A DNA stretch of 64,000 bases from UBA1351 sp963677885 (lineage in GTDB: Bacteria > Bacillota > Clostridia > Lachnospirales > Vallitaleaceae). How positions within the stretch are numbered: the first letter of the stretch is position 1; each line of letters begins with the position of its first letter. The stretch covers positions 1,674,001 through 1,738,000 of the forward strand of contig OY782500.1 of assembly GCA_963677885.1 (NCBI GenBank). Direction: 5' to 3'. Shown one piece after another: positions 1-8,826 of this stretch. The notes beneath the pieces were generated by a model. That model searched no databases and was not told where the DNA came from. It saw nothing but the letters and a program-made list of their open reading frames with translations. The translations under genes and the position numbers were made by a program.

Positions 1-1948
1 TTAGGTCTGTCGGTATATTGACATAAAAGCCTGATTCTCCGGCATCTGCGTTTGAGTACCCCTTAAAAATCTGTTTTTCACCCTCTCCCTCTACGTGTAT
101 AACTCCATAACCTTTCTCAATATAGGTATATATTGATGGGTCAGGGCCGCCTTCTATTGAATAGACGTCTAACAGGTAGTCCATGTCACTTACCATTTCA
201 TCCTTAAAGCTTAGAATATATCGATGTCCCCCACTGTTCACAAGTAATAGCTCATCCTTAATTACCTGCAAACCAATAGTATCTAGTGGCCCCTCCAAGC
301 CTTCATGAAGAAGAAGTCTTACTTCATCCGGCTTGCGAAGGCTACATCCTAATAGATAACATTCCTCTTCCCCTTTTATCAGTAGATATGACGAATCTTC
401 ATAAACAACCATATCCACAAGCTCTCCCTGTCCTATATTGGTTTCATAGATTACATTCCCATCGTAAGACATATTGGATAATAAAAGGGACCCATCATAA
501 TCATTTGACTCAATACTCTCATAAGTAAAGGCCTCTTTCTCTATCCGATTATATCCCATAATTTCACTGAATGAATCAATCTTATACGTAATGATTTGAG
601 ATTTAAATGCTTCTTCAAAGACCTCTAGCAAGACTATCAGATCACCATCACTGTCATAGTAATCACCAATGACTCTAAAGTCACATTCGCCAGGAATTCT
701 TATAGCTCTATAGGTGCCGTTTGGAAGTACATAGATGTATCGGTTAAATGCACCACCAATACCATAAAAACCCTGGGTATTAAATTGATAGTAGGCATCA
801 TCATGATAGCCCAGGTCTATATTTTTCAGAAAATAGGGAACCGGTACTTGGTCACCACTATAAAGATCCAGCATAAAGATTTGACTAGGGTCCGGATCAA
901 TAGAACCCAACATTTGGCTATTACCCACAATCAAGTAATCTCTATCCTGCCATCTGATAAAAGGGCGGATATCTTGGTCATATATTCTTCTTATGTAAGC
1001 CTTCTTATCCACAAGCTCTCCATCACTTCCGTATACAAATCCCCAAGTATTTCCCTGTCCAGATCCCCTGGCAATAAAACGATCGGAATCATTAATGTAA
1101 CTAATATCATCAAAAGCTAACCTGACATCATCTTCTAGACCTTGATTAAGTTCATCCAAGGAGTACAGGAATAAGTCTTCACCACTTGTGAAACTATAGG
1201 ATCTAATCCCCTTCTGTGAAATATAAAGCATTTTATGAATGTCACTATTCACGCAATAGGACTTAAAGTCAATATTTTCAGGTATATCAACCGCATGTCT
1301 TATTATCAGAGATTCATTTATCACAAGGATCCTTTGACTTGTTAATAGGTAAATACTTTGACCTTCTTCATCTTCACTTTGTTTAGAAAAGTCCTTACCA
1401 GGATAAAGCTCAATGAAGCCTTCATCCTCAGCCAATTTAACTTCAAAAACATCTTCTAGTTCCTTATTGCTCTTGTTTATTTGAAGGATATTTATTATGT
1501 TTTTTTCTTCATTTATTCCACTAAAATAGAGCTTCTCACCACGTTCAAAAAGAAGCTTAAAATCCATTATGAATTTTCCGGTTTCCGGGTCCACAAAATC
1601 AGAAAAGGCCTCTAGACCACTTATGTTTTTTTCATCCCTTAAGTATGTAAATTCCTGCAGATCTACTTTCTTTTTTGATTCTGGCTCATCCTGAACCTCT
1701 TGATCTAGACTCAACTCACCATTGTCTATCTTGGCATCCTCAGATTCACTTGTTTCTGTTTCACTATTCTTCTCTTTGGTCTCATCCCAAGGAATTTGGG
1801 TATTATCCTGATCCTGTCTTTTGCCTGAATCACTTTCATTCAGACTCTCATGAATTAGCTGGTCTGACTTGTCTATTTCCTTATTTTCACACGAAACAAG
1901 CAAAAAACATAGAACAAGCAAAATGCTTCCCTTAAAAATTCTATTCAT
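1..1948 (-). CDS. Large lipoprotein of unknown function (3' end cut by window edge)
   Basis: The frame is open from an ATG at 1948 to the window edge, about 649 codons. GAGGTG lies 7 nt upstream of the start. The N-terminus is a lipoprotein signal: basic MNRIFK, a hydrophobic core, and lipobox LLVSC with Cys at residue 20. A Ser/Glu/Asp-rich linker follows to about residue 85, a usual spacer between the lipid anchor and an outer-surface domain. The rest is rich in short beta-like segments with repeated Asp-Gly-Asp and aromatic patterns such as YDSDGDL. These could be a propeller-like fold, but I recognise no family. The protein is expected on the outer face of the membrane. The gene stands alone, with the PHP gene terminator upstream of it. 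Confidence 0.8.
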   Translation of the reverse strand, partial: MNRIFKGSILLVLCFLLVSCENKEIDKSDQLIHESLNESDSGKRQDQDNTQIPWDETKEKNSETETSESEDAKIDNGELSLDQEVQDEPESKKKVDLQEFTYLRDEKNISGLEAFSDFVDPETGKFIMDFKLLFERGEKLYFSGINEEKNIINILQINKSNKELEDVFEVKLAEDEGFIELYPGKDFSKQSEDEEGQSIYLLTSQRILVINESLIIRHAVDIPENIDFKSYCVNSDIHKMLYISQKGIRSYSFTSGEDLFLYSLDELNQGLEDDVRLAFDDISYINDSDRFIARGSGQGNTWGFVYGSDGELVDKKAYIRRIYDQDIRPFIRWQDRDYLIVGNSQMLGSIDPDPSQIFMLDLYSGDQVPVPYFLKNIDLGYHDDAYYQFNTQGFYGIGGAFNRYIYVLPNGTYRAIRIPGECDFRVIGDYYDSDGDLIVLLEVFEEAFKSQIITYKIDSFSEIMGYNRIEKEAFTYESIESNDYDGSLLLSNMSYDGNVIYETNIGQGELVDMVVYEDSSYLLIKGEEECYLLGCSLRKPDEVRLLLHEGLEGPLDTIGLQVIKDELLLVNSGGHRYILSFKDEMVSDMDYLLDVYSIEGGPDPSIYTYIEKGYGVIHVEGEGEKQIFKGYSNADAGESGFYVNIPTDL

Positions 1949-2054
1949 TATTCTCACCTCATTACAATTCTACCAATAAGAAATTTCAATGGCAATAACT
2001 TCTTGAAATAGAACTTACTTATATTAGTTAATGATGTGAAAGAATATATGGCGG

Positions 2055-2084
2055 TATAAAAAAGCTTCAGCATTAAGCTGAAGC
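2055..2084 (-). terminator. Intrinsic terminator of the PHP gene, overlapping its stop codon
   Basis: A perfect 8-bp stem (GCTTCAGC/GCTGAAGC, arms 2064-2071 and 2077-2084) has a 5-nt loop. On the minus strand it is followed by seven T. The TAA stop of the PHP gene (2073-2075) lies in the loop, so termination is built into the end of the coding sequence. Confidence 0.85.
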
Positions 2085-2930
2085 ATTCTCTTTAGATTTG
2101 GGTATGATATTTTCCAACACTTGGTCAGGTACTTTGAAGTTTCCCTGGCCGATGCCTAACTGGATATGGGCCCTGTTGGCACCGTGGAAGTCGGATCCGC
2201 CACTTTTTAAGAAACCAAAGTCCTGGATATAGTCTGCCACTTTCAGCCGGTCTTCTTTGGTAAAGGATGGATAGTAGTATTCAAGTCCATCAAGTCCCAT
2301 TTCTTTGAGTTCACTTAGGAATTGTCTGGCGCCTTCATCACTAAGTCCCGCAAGTCCGATAGGCAAATGGAAGTGGGCCATAAAGGCTTTGCCTCCACCG
2401 TAGTGAATAGCATCCAGTACAGACTGGATATCTAAAAGTTCACCCTCCTGATGGGGTATTTTATCTAAATAGTTGATCCATGATTCTTTCATGATTGTGG
2501 TATAACCTTTATCTACAAGACACTTGGCCAGGGCCTGTCTGTCTAGATAATCTCCTGACTGAAACACTTTAGCATCTTCTAATGATATATGAGCACCCAA
2601 TTGCTCAAGCCCCTCAAAAACAGGACCTAAGAGCTTTTCTTTTCCCTTGCGGTAAGACTGATAAATCTTAAGAAAGTCCGGATGATCTCCATCGATATTT
2701 AGGCCAAGTATATGTAAACGTCTGCCTTTGTAATAAGCATCGAATTCGATTCCCTTTATGAGCCTTATACCTAGTTTTCCAGCCTCTTTAGCAGCCTCTT
2801 CATGACCTTCGATGGAATCGTGGTCGGTGATTGCAATAGCTGAAAGACCTGTTTTCTTGGCAAGGCGAATAAGTTCTTTTGGTGAAAGGGTTCCGTCTGA
2901 TACGGTGGTATGGGCGTGTAAATCAATCAT
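2073..2930 (-). CDS. PHP-domain metal-dependent phosphoesterase (YciV/TrpH type)
   Basis: This is a cytoplasmic phosphoesterase of the PHP family; relatives hydrolyse 3',5'-nucleoside bisphosphates or trim RNA 5' ends. Metal-binding motifs are complete. MIDLHAHTTVSDG opens the protein (HxH), AITDHDSIEGHEEA gives the second His, GIEFDA the acidic ligand, FMAHFH a central His pair, and SGGSDFHG the C-terminal DxH. The start is set at 2930 because AAGGAG lies 7 nt upstream and the protein then begins directly at the HxH motif. An in-frame ATG at 2990 would add 20 residues without a ribosome-binding site. It is a single gene with its own terminator. The exact substrate cannot be told from sequence. 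Confidence 0.9.
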   Translation of the reverse strand: MIDLHAHTTVSDGTLSPKELIRLAKKTGLSAIAITDHDSIEGHEEAAKEAGKLGIRLIKGIEFDAYYKGRRLHILGLNIDGDHPDFLKIYQSYRKGKEKLLGPVFEGLEQLGAHISLEDAKVFQSGDYLDRQALAKCLVDKGYTTIMKESWINYLDKIPHQEGELLDIQSVLDAIHYGGGKAFMAHFHLPIGLAGLSDEGARQFLSELKEMGLDGLEYYYPSFTKEDRLKVADYIQDFGFLKSGGSDFHGANRAHIQLGIGQGNFKVPDQVLENIIPKSKENASA

Positions 2931-3090
2931 ATGATACTCCTTTTTCTGGTCAGCATGTGATTTCATGCTAACTATATCATATGCAGTCATTATTTGTTAG
3001 AGATGAAATCACCGTAAAATTCTTGCTAAACTTCGGAGTTTTAGAAGATTTAACTAATTTGGAATTATTGAATCATCTTTTAGGCAAATT

Positions 3091-3939
3091 CTACCTCTGT
3101 TTTAACGGAAATAGTGGTATGGTTCCATCAGCAAGGGCCTGTAACTCTTTTCGGTAATCCTCATTAAAGGCGAACCCTTCATTGGCAATATCAACGCCCC
3201 ATTTAAAATACTTGTATTCACCTGTAGGAATAATTATGTCCACACCCTGGTCCACTGAGTAATTGACTGCTTTCTTAACAATCTCATAATCATCAATGGG
3301 ATGATACCAGGATTTAGGATGGTGGATGTTGTCCTCTTCCTGATGGTTGGTCATAGCCATAGACTTGATTCCAAGGACCGTCATTCCCTTTTCTTTTGCC
3401 TTTTTAAGGACATGTTTACCATAGCCTAGTTTCATCATGGAAGCAAAGTTAAAGGGGAACATAATGGAATCAAAATCATATCGCTCCATAAGTGCCAGCG
3501 CTGCTTCCGTAGAATGGGCACTAAAACCAATCTTTCCGATAAGTCCCTGGTCTTTGGCTTTCATATAGGTTTCAAAAGCACCGGCCGGGCCAAATATCCG
3601 CTCTACATCGTCAAGGTTGAAGACGGCATGTAACTGGTATAAGTCAAAATAATCAGTTTTCAGGTTCTTAAGGGATGCTTCCAAAAGTTTTCTGGCTCCC
3701 TCTTTGGTCCGGTCTTCCGTCTTACAGGCAAGAAAGATCTTGTCACGCTTGCCTACCAAAGCATGGCCCAGCTTGATTTCAGCATCCCCATAGGTTGGTG
3801 CAACGTCAAAATAATTAACCCCCAGATCGATAGCCTCAGCTACATACCGGTCTGCATCCTTTTGGTCCTCGTTCATAGCCACAACACCACCAAAGGCTAT
3901 TCTTGACAGGTCCTGTCCAAATCTTTTAATGGTTTCCAT
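3091..3939 (-). CDS. Aldo/keto reductase
   Basis: This is a NAD(P)H-dependent oxidoreductase of the aldo/keto reductase TIM-barrel superfamily. The catalytic tetrad is visible: Asp and Tyr in FDVAPTYGDAE, Lys in LACKTEDR and His in YQLHAV. The late NPTGEY-like segment (IIIPTGEY) sits where the cofactor phosphate loop is expected. At about 282 residues it is close to the usual family length, with no added ferredoxin domain. The start at 3939 has AAGGAGG 5 nt upstream; the in-frame ATG at 3963 does not. The physiological carbonyl substrate is unknown. It follows the YczE-like gene in the same direction but is separated by about 100 bp. Confidence 0.88.
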   Translation of the reverse strand: METIKRFGQDLSRIAFGGVVAMNEDQKDADRYVAEAIDLGVNYFDVAPTYGDAEIKLGHALVGKRDKIFLACKTEDRTKEGARKLLEASLKNLKTDYFDLYQLHAVFNLDDVERIFGPAGAFETYMKAKDQGLIGKIGFSAHSTEAALALMERYDFDSIMFPFNFASMMKLGYGKHVLKKAKEKGMTVLGIKSMAMTNHQEEDNIHHPKSWYHPIDDYEIVKKAVNYSVDQGVDIIIPTGEYKYFKWGVDIANEGFAFNEDYRKELQALADGTIPLFPLKQR

Positions 3940-4043
3940 ACATACCTCCTTAACACTCATCATTTACTAATTACCTTATCATTGAGCTGGATTTTCTCAA
4001 ATCCAGTACTAATCTATATATCTTTTTTATATAAAACAAAAGT

Positions 4044-4667
4044 CTAGTCTGCTGGAATCAGTTTTTCTGAAACTGTCTTATTGAAGAAGGAGACAACAGG
4101 GCCAAAGCCAAAGGCACAAGCCAAGGTTCCAAGTCCAATGAGACCGCCGGCAAAGAAGGCAACAGCTGCGCAGATGGCATCAAAGAAAATTCTTGCCCAA
4201 AAATATGGAATATTGGTCCTATCTCTTACGATAAGAGGCAGGGAGTCAAAGGGAGCCACCCCGGAATCAGCAGTTTGATACAAGGATATACCAAGACCTG
4301 TAATGAGTACTCCAATAATGACGGTTACCAGTCGTATCAAGAAAGACTCCAATACAGGAAAATTCCCTTCTAAAAATTCAATGGAATATTGAACCACATA
4401 ACCCACTAAAAACCAGTTGATAATAGTTCCGACACCGATGTATTTTCTTCCGAAAATCAATTCCCATAAAAAGAAAAAGGAATTTACCAAAATAAGAAAT
4501 AGTGCATAGGACAGGGGCTGGAACTCATGTAACCGCAGTACCATTGCTGAGAAAGGGTCATTTCCCATATGGGAATACTTGAAAATTCCGATACCGACAC
4601 CAATTAATATGTTGCCTATTATAATTCCCATGACCTTACGGAAATTCATTTGTTTCCAATTGTTCAT
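4044..4667 (-). CDS. YczE/YitT-type integral membrane protein
   Basis: A 207-residue protein with five hydrophobic segments. It has the family-typical N-terminal pattern GVGIGIFKYSHMGNDPFSA and a mid-protein repeat of that pattern, GLGISLYQTADSGVAPFDSL, suggesting an internal duplication. Small membrane proteins of this type (YczE/YyaS) are common in Firmicutes; their transported ligand, if any, is not established. TAGGAG lies 7 nt upstream of the ATG at 4667. The gene lies downstream of the MFS/ArsR-type pair and may be read from the same promoter, but the 60-bp gap leaves this open. Confidence 0.8.
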   Translation of the reverse strand: MNNWKQMNFRKVMGIIIGNILIGVGIGIFKYSHMGNDPFSAMVLRLHEFQPLSYALFLILVNSFFFLWELIFGRKYIGVGTIINWFLVGYVVQYSIEFLEGNFPVLESFLIRLVTVIIGVLITGLGISLYQTADSGVAPFDSLPLIVRDRTNIPYFWARIFFDAICAAVAFFAGGLIGLGTLACAFGFGPVVSFFNKTVSEKLIPAD

Positions 4668-4728
4668 TATTTACTCCTATCCTATGTCGTGTTTCTGATA
4701 AAGTCTATTTGGCTTTATGGACCTTGAC

Positions 4729-5754
4729 CTAGTCCCTAAACTGGTCAAGAGTCTTGTTAAACATATGTTCCATTTGACTGGTGTTAATGCCGTAATACAT
4801 TTTCTTGCCGTCTTTTGCCGAAAGTTGAATAAGCTGTGCAGTTAAAAGCTGGCTGATATGGTGGGAAATATTGGATTTGCTTAAGTCCATTTCCTTAGCC
4901 AGATCATCTGCACACATATGTTGGTCCTTAATATATTTTAACATTTTTAATTTGGTTGGGTCAGAAAAACATTTATAAAAGGCTAATTCCTGGGCTTCTT
5001 TGTAATCATCTGTCAGCATCCAGGTCAAGGCAGCTCCAATGGCCATATACATGGTCTTTGAACACTCTTCCAGATGAAGATAAATAGCAGTATACATAAA
5101 GCCAGTTACATAGCAGACACACTTGTCATGTTTAGGAAAGGCATCAACTACAGCCAGGGGCATAACCTCCAGAAACTCTTCAAAGCTATGGATCTTACCT
5201 TCATATATGTCCTGGGATTCACGAGTGACAGGCAGGACTCGTTTCTTGGCTTCAAGATAAATGGGTAAATATGCTTCCAGTAATTCAACAAAAGCTTCTT
5301 TTACTGTTATAGCATTTCGCTTGATATAGGTATAGGCCGTAAAAGAAGGGGCTTCTTTTTGAAGATTATTGCCGTTAATGGTCTGGATGTTCTCTTTTAT
5401 CTTGTCATCATCAGCAAGTCCACCTTTAATACTGATAACATATTCTGTGTACTCTACCATAAAGGCATGCTCGTCCAATCCTTTGAGATGACTGATATAA
5501 GCCTTTTCATCAGTTTCAGGATGGTACATGGCATATTTAACAATCATCTCCTGGAGCATATATTTACGAACAAAATCCTTGATCTGTCTGAAGGTAACAA
5601 CTGAAATCTGTTTTTCCATCCAGTCAATGCTCTCTCTAAGGGCCGGAATCTCGAATTGGTAATCCGAGCTCACATATTTTTTCTTATCGATCAAGACCTT
5701 TAGACTATATCCAAAGTCAATTAAATTGTTAACTTGAAATTTAAACAACTTCAA
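4729..5754 (-). CDS. ArsR-type winged-helix transcriptional regulator with large N-terminal domain
   Basis: The C-terminal part (about residues 255-335) is an ArsR-like winged helix: FSDPTKLKMLKYI, the recognition region LAKEMDLSKSNISHHISQL, and a wing ending in KKMYYGIN. The first 250 residues are a helical domain I cannot name, perhaps the sensing part. It overlaps the end of the MFS gene by 14 bp, so the two are translationally coupled. It probably regulates that operon: a 15-bp-arm palindrome covers the operon's -35 box. ArsR proteins are usually repressors that release DNA on binding a metal or small molecule, but the usual metal-binding Cys pair is absent from the recognition helix. Confidence 0.82.
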   Translation of the reverse strand: MKLFKFQVNNLIDFGYSLKVLIDKKKYVSSDYQFEIPALRESIDWMEKQISVVTFRQIKDFVRKYMLQEMIVKYAMYHPETDEKAYISHLKGLDEHAFMVEYTEYVISIKGGLADDDKIKENIQTINGNNLQKEAPSFTAYTYIKRNAITVKEAFVELLEAYLPIYLEAKKRVLPVTRESQDIYEGKIHSFEEFLEVMPLAVVDAFPKHDKCVCYVTGFMYTAIYLHLEECSKTMYMAIGAALTWMLTDDYKEAQELAFYKCFSDPTKLKMLKYIKDQHMCADDLAKEMDLSKSNISHHISQLLTAQLIQLSAKDGKKMYYGINTSQMEHMFNKTLDQFRD

Positions 5755-7066
5755 CCACCTCTTCAGCTTCTACTTGAGTATCCATATCCAGCTTCCTGTT
5801 ACTACGAATATGAAGACTGATTAATATCAGGGCAATCGCCTGTATATTTAATAGGATATAGGTTGGAAGCCAATTAATCAAGAGGCCATTTAATAAAAAT
5901 GATAAAGGGACGATACCTTCACTCATGGTGGACAGGAGACCAAAGAACCTTCCACGGTACTCCTCAGCTACTGTTGTCTGGAATCTCACACCAAGAGGCA
6001 CATTAATGGAAACAGCTGTACCTGCCATAATCATAAAAACTGCTCCATAATAGAATGGAGTTACTCCTGTTAGCGACCAAAAGTCCATGGCAGGTAGAGA
6101 AAATGCAACTAAAGCCAGTGCCATAGCCACAATTCCGCCGGCAAAATACTTACGTGAAAACTTGAGATTGATCATACCAATGATCAGGGATGCTATCAGC
6201 ATACCTACAGGAAAAGCAGCTTCTATTATTCCAACAAGCCTGGATTCATATTGATGTATATTGACCAAGGTGTATGGCATAATTACAGAAAAGGCACTCA
6301 TAAAAAAATTAAGAAACAAGGCATATATAGCTAGATTTAAGTGGGCTTTCTGTTCCAAACAATACTTAATCCCTGCCTTCATACTCGCAAAAAAGCTTTC
6401 TGCCTTTGCACCTGCCCGCTTCATCCTGGAGTGTAGGTCAAAATCAATAAAGGTCTCTGATAGTGAACTCACAAAAAATGATACAGCATTAGCCACGATA
6501 AACATACGGATATCAACCAAAGCATAAATGGCTCCACCAGCAATTGGAGCAATAATTTGGATGATGGCGACGATGGACTGGTTAAAGGAGTTTACTTTCA
6601 TAATATATTTAGAGCCTACAATATTAAAGAGTGCAGCTGAATAGGCATTATTGAGGAAGACAAAGCTAATATTCAAAAGAACTGATGCTGAGTAGATCAT
6701 CCAAAGAGCCAGATCTTGCTGACTGGTCATAAGGAATAAGGAAATCATAATGAGACCACATATAAAGTCGGCTGCAACAACGACTACCTTTTTGTTGGTC
6801 CGATCAATTAAATTCCCTACAAAAGGATTAATTAATATTCGTGGCAAAGTTGATAATATTAAGGATAGGGCAAAATTAGTGGGACTTCCTGTTACTTTAA
6901 GTATATAAAAACTAATGGCAAAATTGTATAGATTGGTTCCTAATATGGAGACACCCTGGCCCGCCATAGCAAGAATCATGTTTCTGATTTCTTTTTTCAT
7001 TGCATTCTGATATATCTGCTTTCGATATATTCTCCTTCCCAAATCATAATTGGATAACATTATCAT
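5741..7066 (-). CDS. MFS transporter (probable efflux)
   Basis: The protein has 12 hydrophobic segments and belongs to the major facilitator superfamily (the TMEM175-unrelated MFS_3-like efflux group). The loop 2-3 signature appears as GNLIDRTNKKVVV and its half-repeat region near residue 240. It starts the operon with the downstream ArsR-type regulator, which points to drug or metabolite export induced by its substrate. The start is uncertain. ATG 7066 lies only about 6 nt after the predicted transcription start and would be leaderless; ATG 7000 (MKKEIRNMILAM) gives a typical MFS N-terminus but has a GGAAGGAG stretch 32 nt away rather than close by. I give the longer form. Confidence 0.8.
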   Translation of the reverse strand: MIMLSNYDLGRRIYRKQIYQNAMKKEIRNMILAMAGQGVSILGTNLYNFAISFYILKVTGSPTNFALSLILSTLPRILINPFVGNLIDRTNKKVVVVAADFICGLIMISLFLMTSQQDLALWMIYSASVLLNISFVFLNNAYSAALFNIVGSKYIMKVNSFNQSIVAIIQIIAPIAGGAIYALVDIRMFIVANAVSFFVSSLSETFIDFDLHSRMKRAGAKAESFFASMKAGIKYCLEQKAHLNLAIYALFLNFFMSAFSVIMPYTLVNIHQYESRLVGIIEAAFPVGMLIASLIIGMINLKFSRKYFAGGIVAMALALVAFSLPAMDFWSLTGVTPFYYGAVFMIMAGTAVSINVPLGVRFQTTVAEEYRGRFFGLLSTMSEGIVPLSFLLNGLLINWLPTYILLNIQAIALILISLHIRSNRKLDMDTQVEAEEVVEVV

Positions 7067-7078
7067 ACGCGCAAATAT

Positions 7079-7107
7079 ATTATAGCATTAATATTTTCAT
7101 AGTTCAA
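7079..7107 (-). promoter_or_regulatory. Sigma-A-type promoter of the MFS-ArsR operon
   Basis: On the minus strand, TTGAAC (7102-7107), a 17-nt spacer and a perfect TATAAT (7079-7084). This is the best promoter match in the window and sits directly before the MFS gene. Confidence 0.75.
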
Positions 7108-7130
7108 TATATTTCGAACTATGAAAATAT
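7091..7130. promoter_or_regulatory. Palindromic operator candidate overlapping the MFS promoter
   Basis: Perfect 15-bp inverted arms (ATATTTTCATAGTTC at 7091-7105 and its complement at 7116-7130) with a 10-nt centre. The left arm covers the -35 box and spacer. It lacks a U-tract on the minus strand side facing the MFS gene, so it fits an operator for the ArsR-type regulator better than a terminator of the upstream GGDEF gene. Confidence 0.6.
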
Positions 7131-7156
7131 CAAAAAAATAAATCTGAACCCATTAT

Positions 7157-8299
7157 TTAGGATTCAGATTCTTGATTGCATGTAACTGTTTGATTTCTTC
7201 CGTTTTCTTTTGCCTTATAAAGACACTGGTCGGCTATCGTGTATAACTTATCAATATTTTCCTTGCCTGACTCATCCTTCACAAGTCCACCACTAATGGT
7301 TACCCGAATATCCTGAGTTCGCGATGCTGCCACTTTTTTTCTCAAGTTTTCTATAACACCTTCATAATCAATCTGATCAGAAAGAATACCTAGCGCAAAC
7401 TCTTCACCACCAATTCGAGCAACAAGAATCTCCTCCGTTTCCACTGATTTGAGAATTTTTGACAGGTTGATGAGGACCTTATCACCCATATCATGTCCAT
7501 AACGATCATTAATCTTCTTAAAATAATCTACATCAATGACGCATAATCCAAAGACACCTTTTTTTATCTGCCCAAGTTTCAGTTGTTCGAAAAAATACCT
7601 CCGGTTATGAAGTCCTGTCAGTGGATCTGTATATCGCTCTATATTGAGGCGGTCAATAATTGTGATTGTCGTTTCAGCTATCCAAACCAAGCCAAACTGA
7701 AAGATAACAAACACTAGGATTTTATAGATATACTCAGTATCCAGAAAAACAGATTGGCCCAGTAAACGTTGAAACTGGGTTATACAGGCCAAAAAAGTAG
7801 TCACGAAAAATACAATATAGGTTTCCAGTAATATAAGATCAAAGAGTCTAAATCTAGTCCGGGAATTCATTCTTTTTATCTGGTGAACAGCCAGCACGCC
7901 TCCGGCGAATGATAAGGGCAACAATGAAATCAAAGTCATCAAACTGTGTTTCTGATTATCATAAAAAATAGATATAAAGTAGATACCACTATTAACCAGC
8001 CCTAGCAATCCTATGGCAGAAAGTAGACCCTTGGTCTTCTTAAGAAATTCAAAATCATATATAACATCAATCATTAAAAGAGCACTTAAACAATAGATCG
8101 TCCCCAATAGAATATAGGTTATACTTACAGGTCTAATATATGTACTTGCATCAAGGATTACAGTCAATGCGCTGACCATAAAAATCATCATATACTTCCC
8201 GGCTTTGGTTTGATTTTCATCATATTTGTGTATGACATAAAACATAATCATATAAGCGATATATATGAAAAACAAAAGAGTTCCTATTGTCTTCGACAA
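7157..8299 (-). CDS. Membrane-bound diguanylate cyclase (GGDEF)
   Basis: The protein makes c-di-GMP from two GTP. Residues 1-215 contain about seven hydrophobic segments, a 7TM-like sensor module. The GGDEF domain follows from about 218: TDPLTGLHNRR, the metal-site VIDVDYFKKIND, and the active signature GGEEF at 297-301. The inhibitory RxxD site, expected 5 residues before GGEEF, is absent (EEIL there), so classical product inhibition is not expected. The start is TTG at 8299 with GGGCGGTGG about 6 nt upstream; no better ATG exists. It ends just upstream of the MFS operator. Confidence 0.88.
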   Translation of the reverse strand: MSKTIGTLLFFIYIAYMIMFYVIHKYDENQTKAGKYMMIFMVSALTVILDASTYIRPVSITYILLGTIYCLSALLMIDVIYDFEFLKKTKGLLSAIGLLGLVNSGIYFISIFYDNQKHSLMTLISLLPLSFAGGVLAVHQIKRMNSRTRFRLFDLILLETYIVFFVTTFLACITQFQRLLGQSVFLDTEYIYKILVFVIFQFGLVWIAETTITIIDRLNIERYTDPLTGLHNRRYFFEQLKLGQIKKGVFGLCVIDVDYFKKINDRYGHDMGDKVLINLSKILKSVETEEILVARIGGEEFALGILSDQIDYEGVIENLRKKVAASRTQDIRVTISGGLVKDESGKENIDKLYTIADQCLYKAKENGRNQTVTCNQESES

Positions 8300-8379
8300 A
8301 AAACCACCGCCCTTTCAAACTCATGGATCCTATATTCATTATAACAGTAATTAATAGAAATAGCTTGTGGAGAAATCAT

Positions 8380-8422
8380 AATAAAAGCTTGGAGAATCAT
8401 CCATTCGACTTTCTCCAAGCTT
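8380..8422 (-). terminator. Intrinsic terminator of the small Cys-rich gene
   Basis: A 12-bp perfect stem (AAGCTTGGAGAA 8385-8396 and complement 8411-8422) with a 14-nt loop, followed on the minus strand by TTTTATTATG. It lies 31 bp beyond the stop of the Cys-rich gene. Confidence 0.7.
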
Positions 8423-8452
8423 CCTATACTTTTTCTTATCTTTAATGTCCTT

Positions 8453-8713
8453 TTAGGCCAGTACCCTACGATAATTCTTGGCTTCCTCTGACCAGTCATC
8501 TTTATTGGTTCCTGGAAGGGGCAGGCCATTGGGCATCATGGTTTTAGGAACCACTGCCTTAGAGAACTGGGTACATAATTTGAGACGGATACAGGAATCC
8601 TTTCGGTCTCCCTTGCAATACATAGTTATAAATCCCTTAACCGACGTTTCTGCATCGTGTTCATTACAATATTTAACAAAGGGACAAGCTGCTAGATTAA
8701 CACACTCTGACAT
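8453..8713 (-). CDS. Small cysteine-rich protein of unknown function
   Basis: An 86-residue protein starting MSECVNLAACPF, with AGGAGG 6 nt upstream of ATG 8713. It has six Cys in pairs spaced like a metal-binding or Fe-S site (C4, C10, C16, then a second group around MYCKGDRKDSC and KLC). There is no signal peptide or membrane segment, so it is probably cytoplasmic. It is flanked by c-di-GMP genes and has its own terminator. I do not recognise a named family. Confidence 0.75.
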   Translation of the reverse strand: MSECVNLAACPFVKYCNEHDAETSVKGFITMYCKGDRKDSCIRLKLCTQFSKAVVPKTMMPNGLPLPGTNKDDWSEEAKNYRRVLA

Positions 8714-8826
8714 AAATACCTCCTGACAATCCACCTCTCACTAATACGTTAATAAAAAAGAGAGTTATTGTCAAGTGCCATTAATCCTATTTTCTACCTA
8801 TACCTATTCATTGTTATCGACTACTC

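Noticed and set aside
4000..4010. Hairpin CTGGATTT...AAATCCAG upstream of the aldo/keto reductase gene as terminator
   Set aside because: No T run follows on the minus strand.
8284..8529. 81-residue open frame on the minus strand
   Set aside because: It overlaps the terminator hairpin of the Cys-rich gene and both neighbouring genes, and has no ribosome-binding site.
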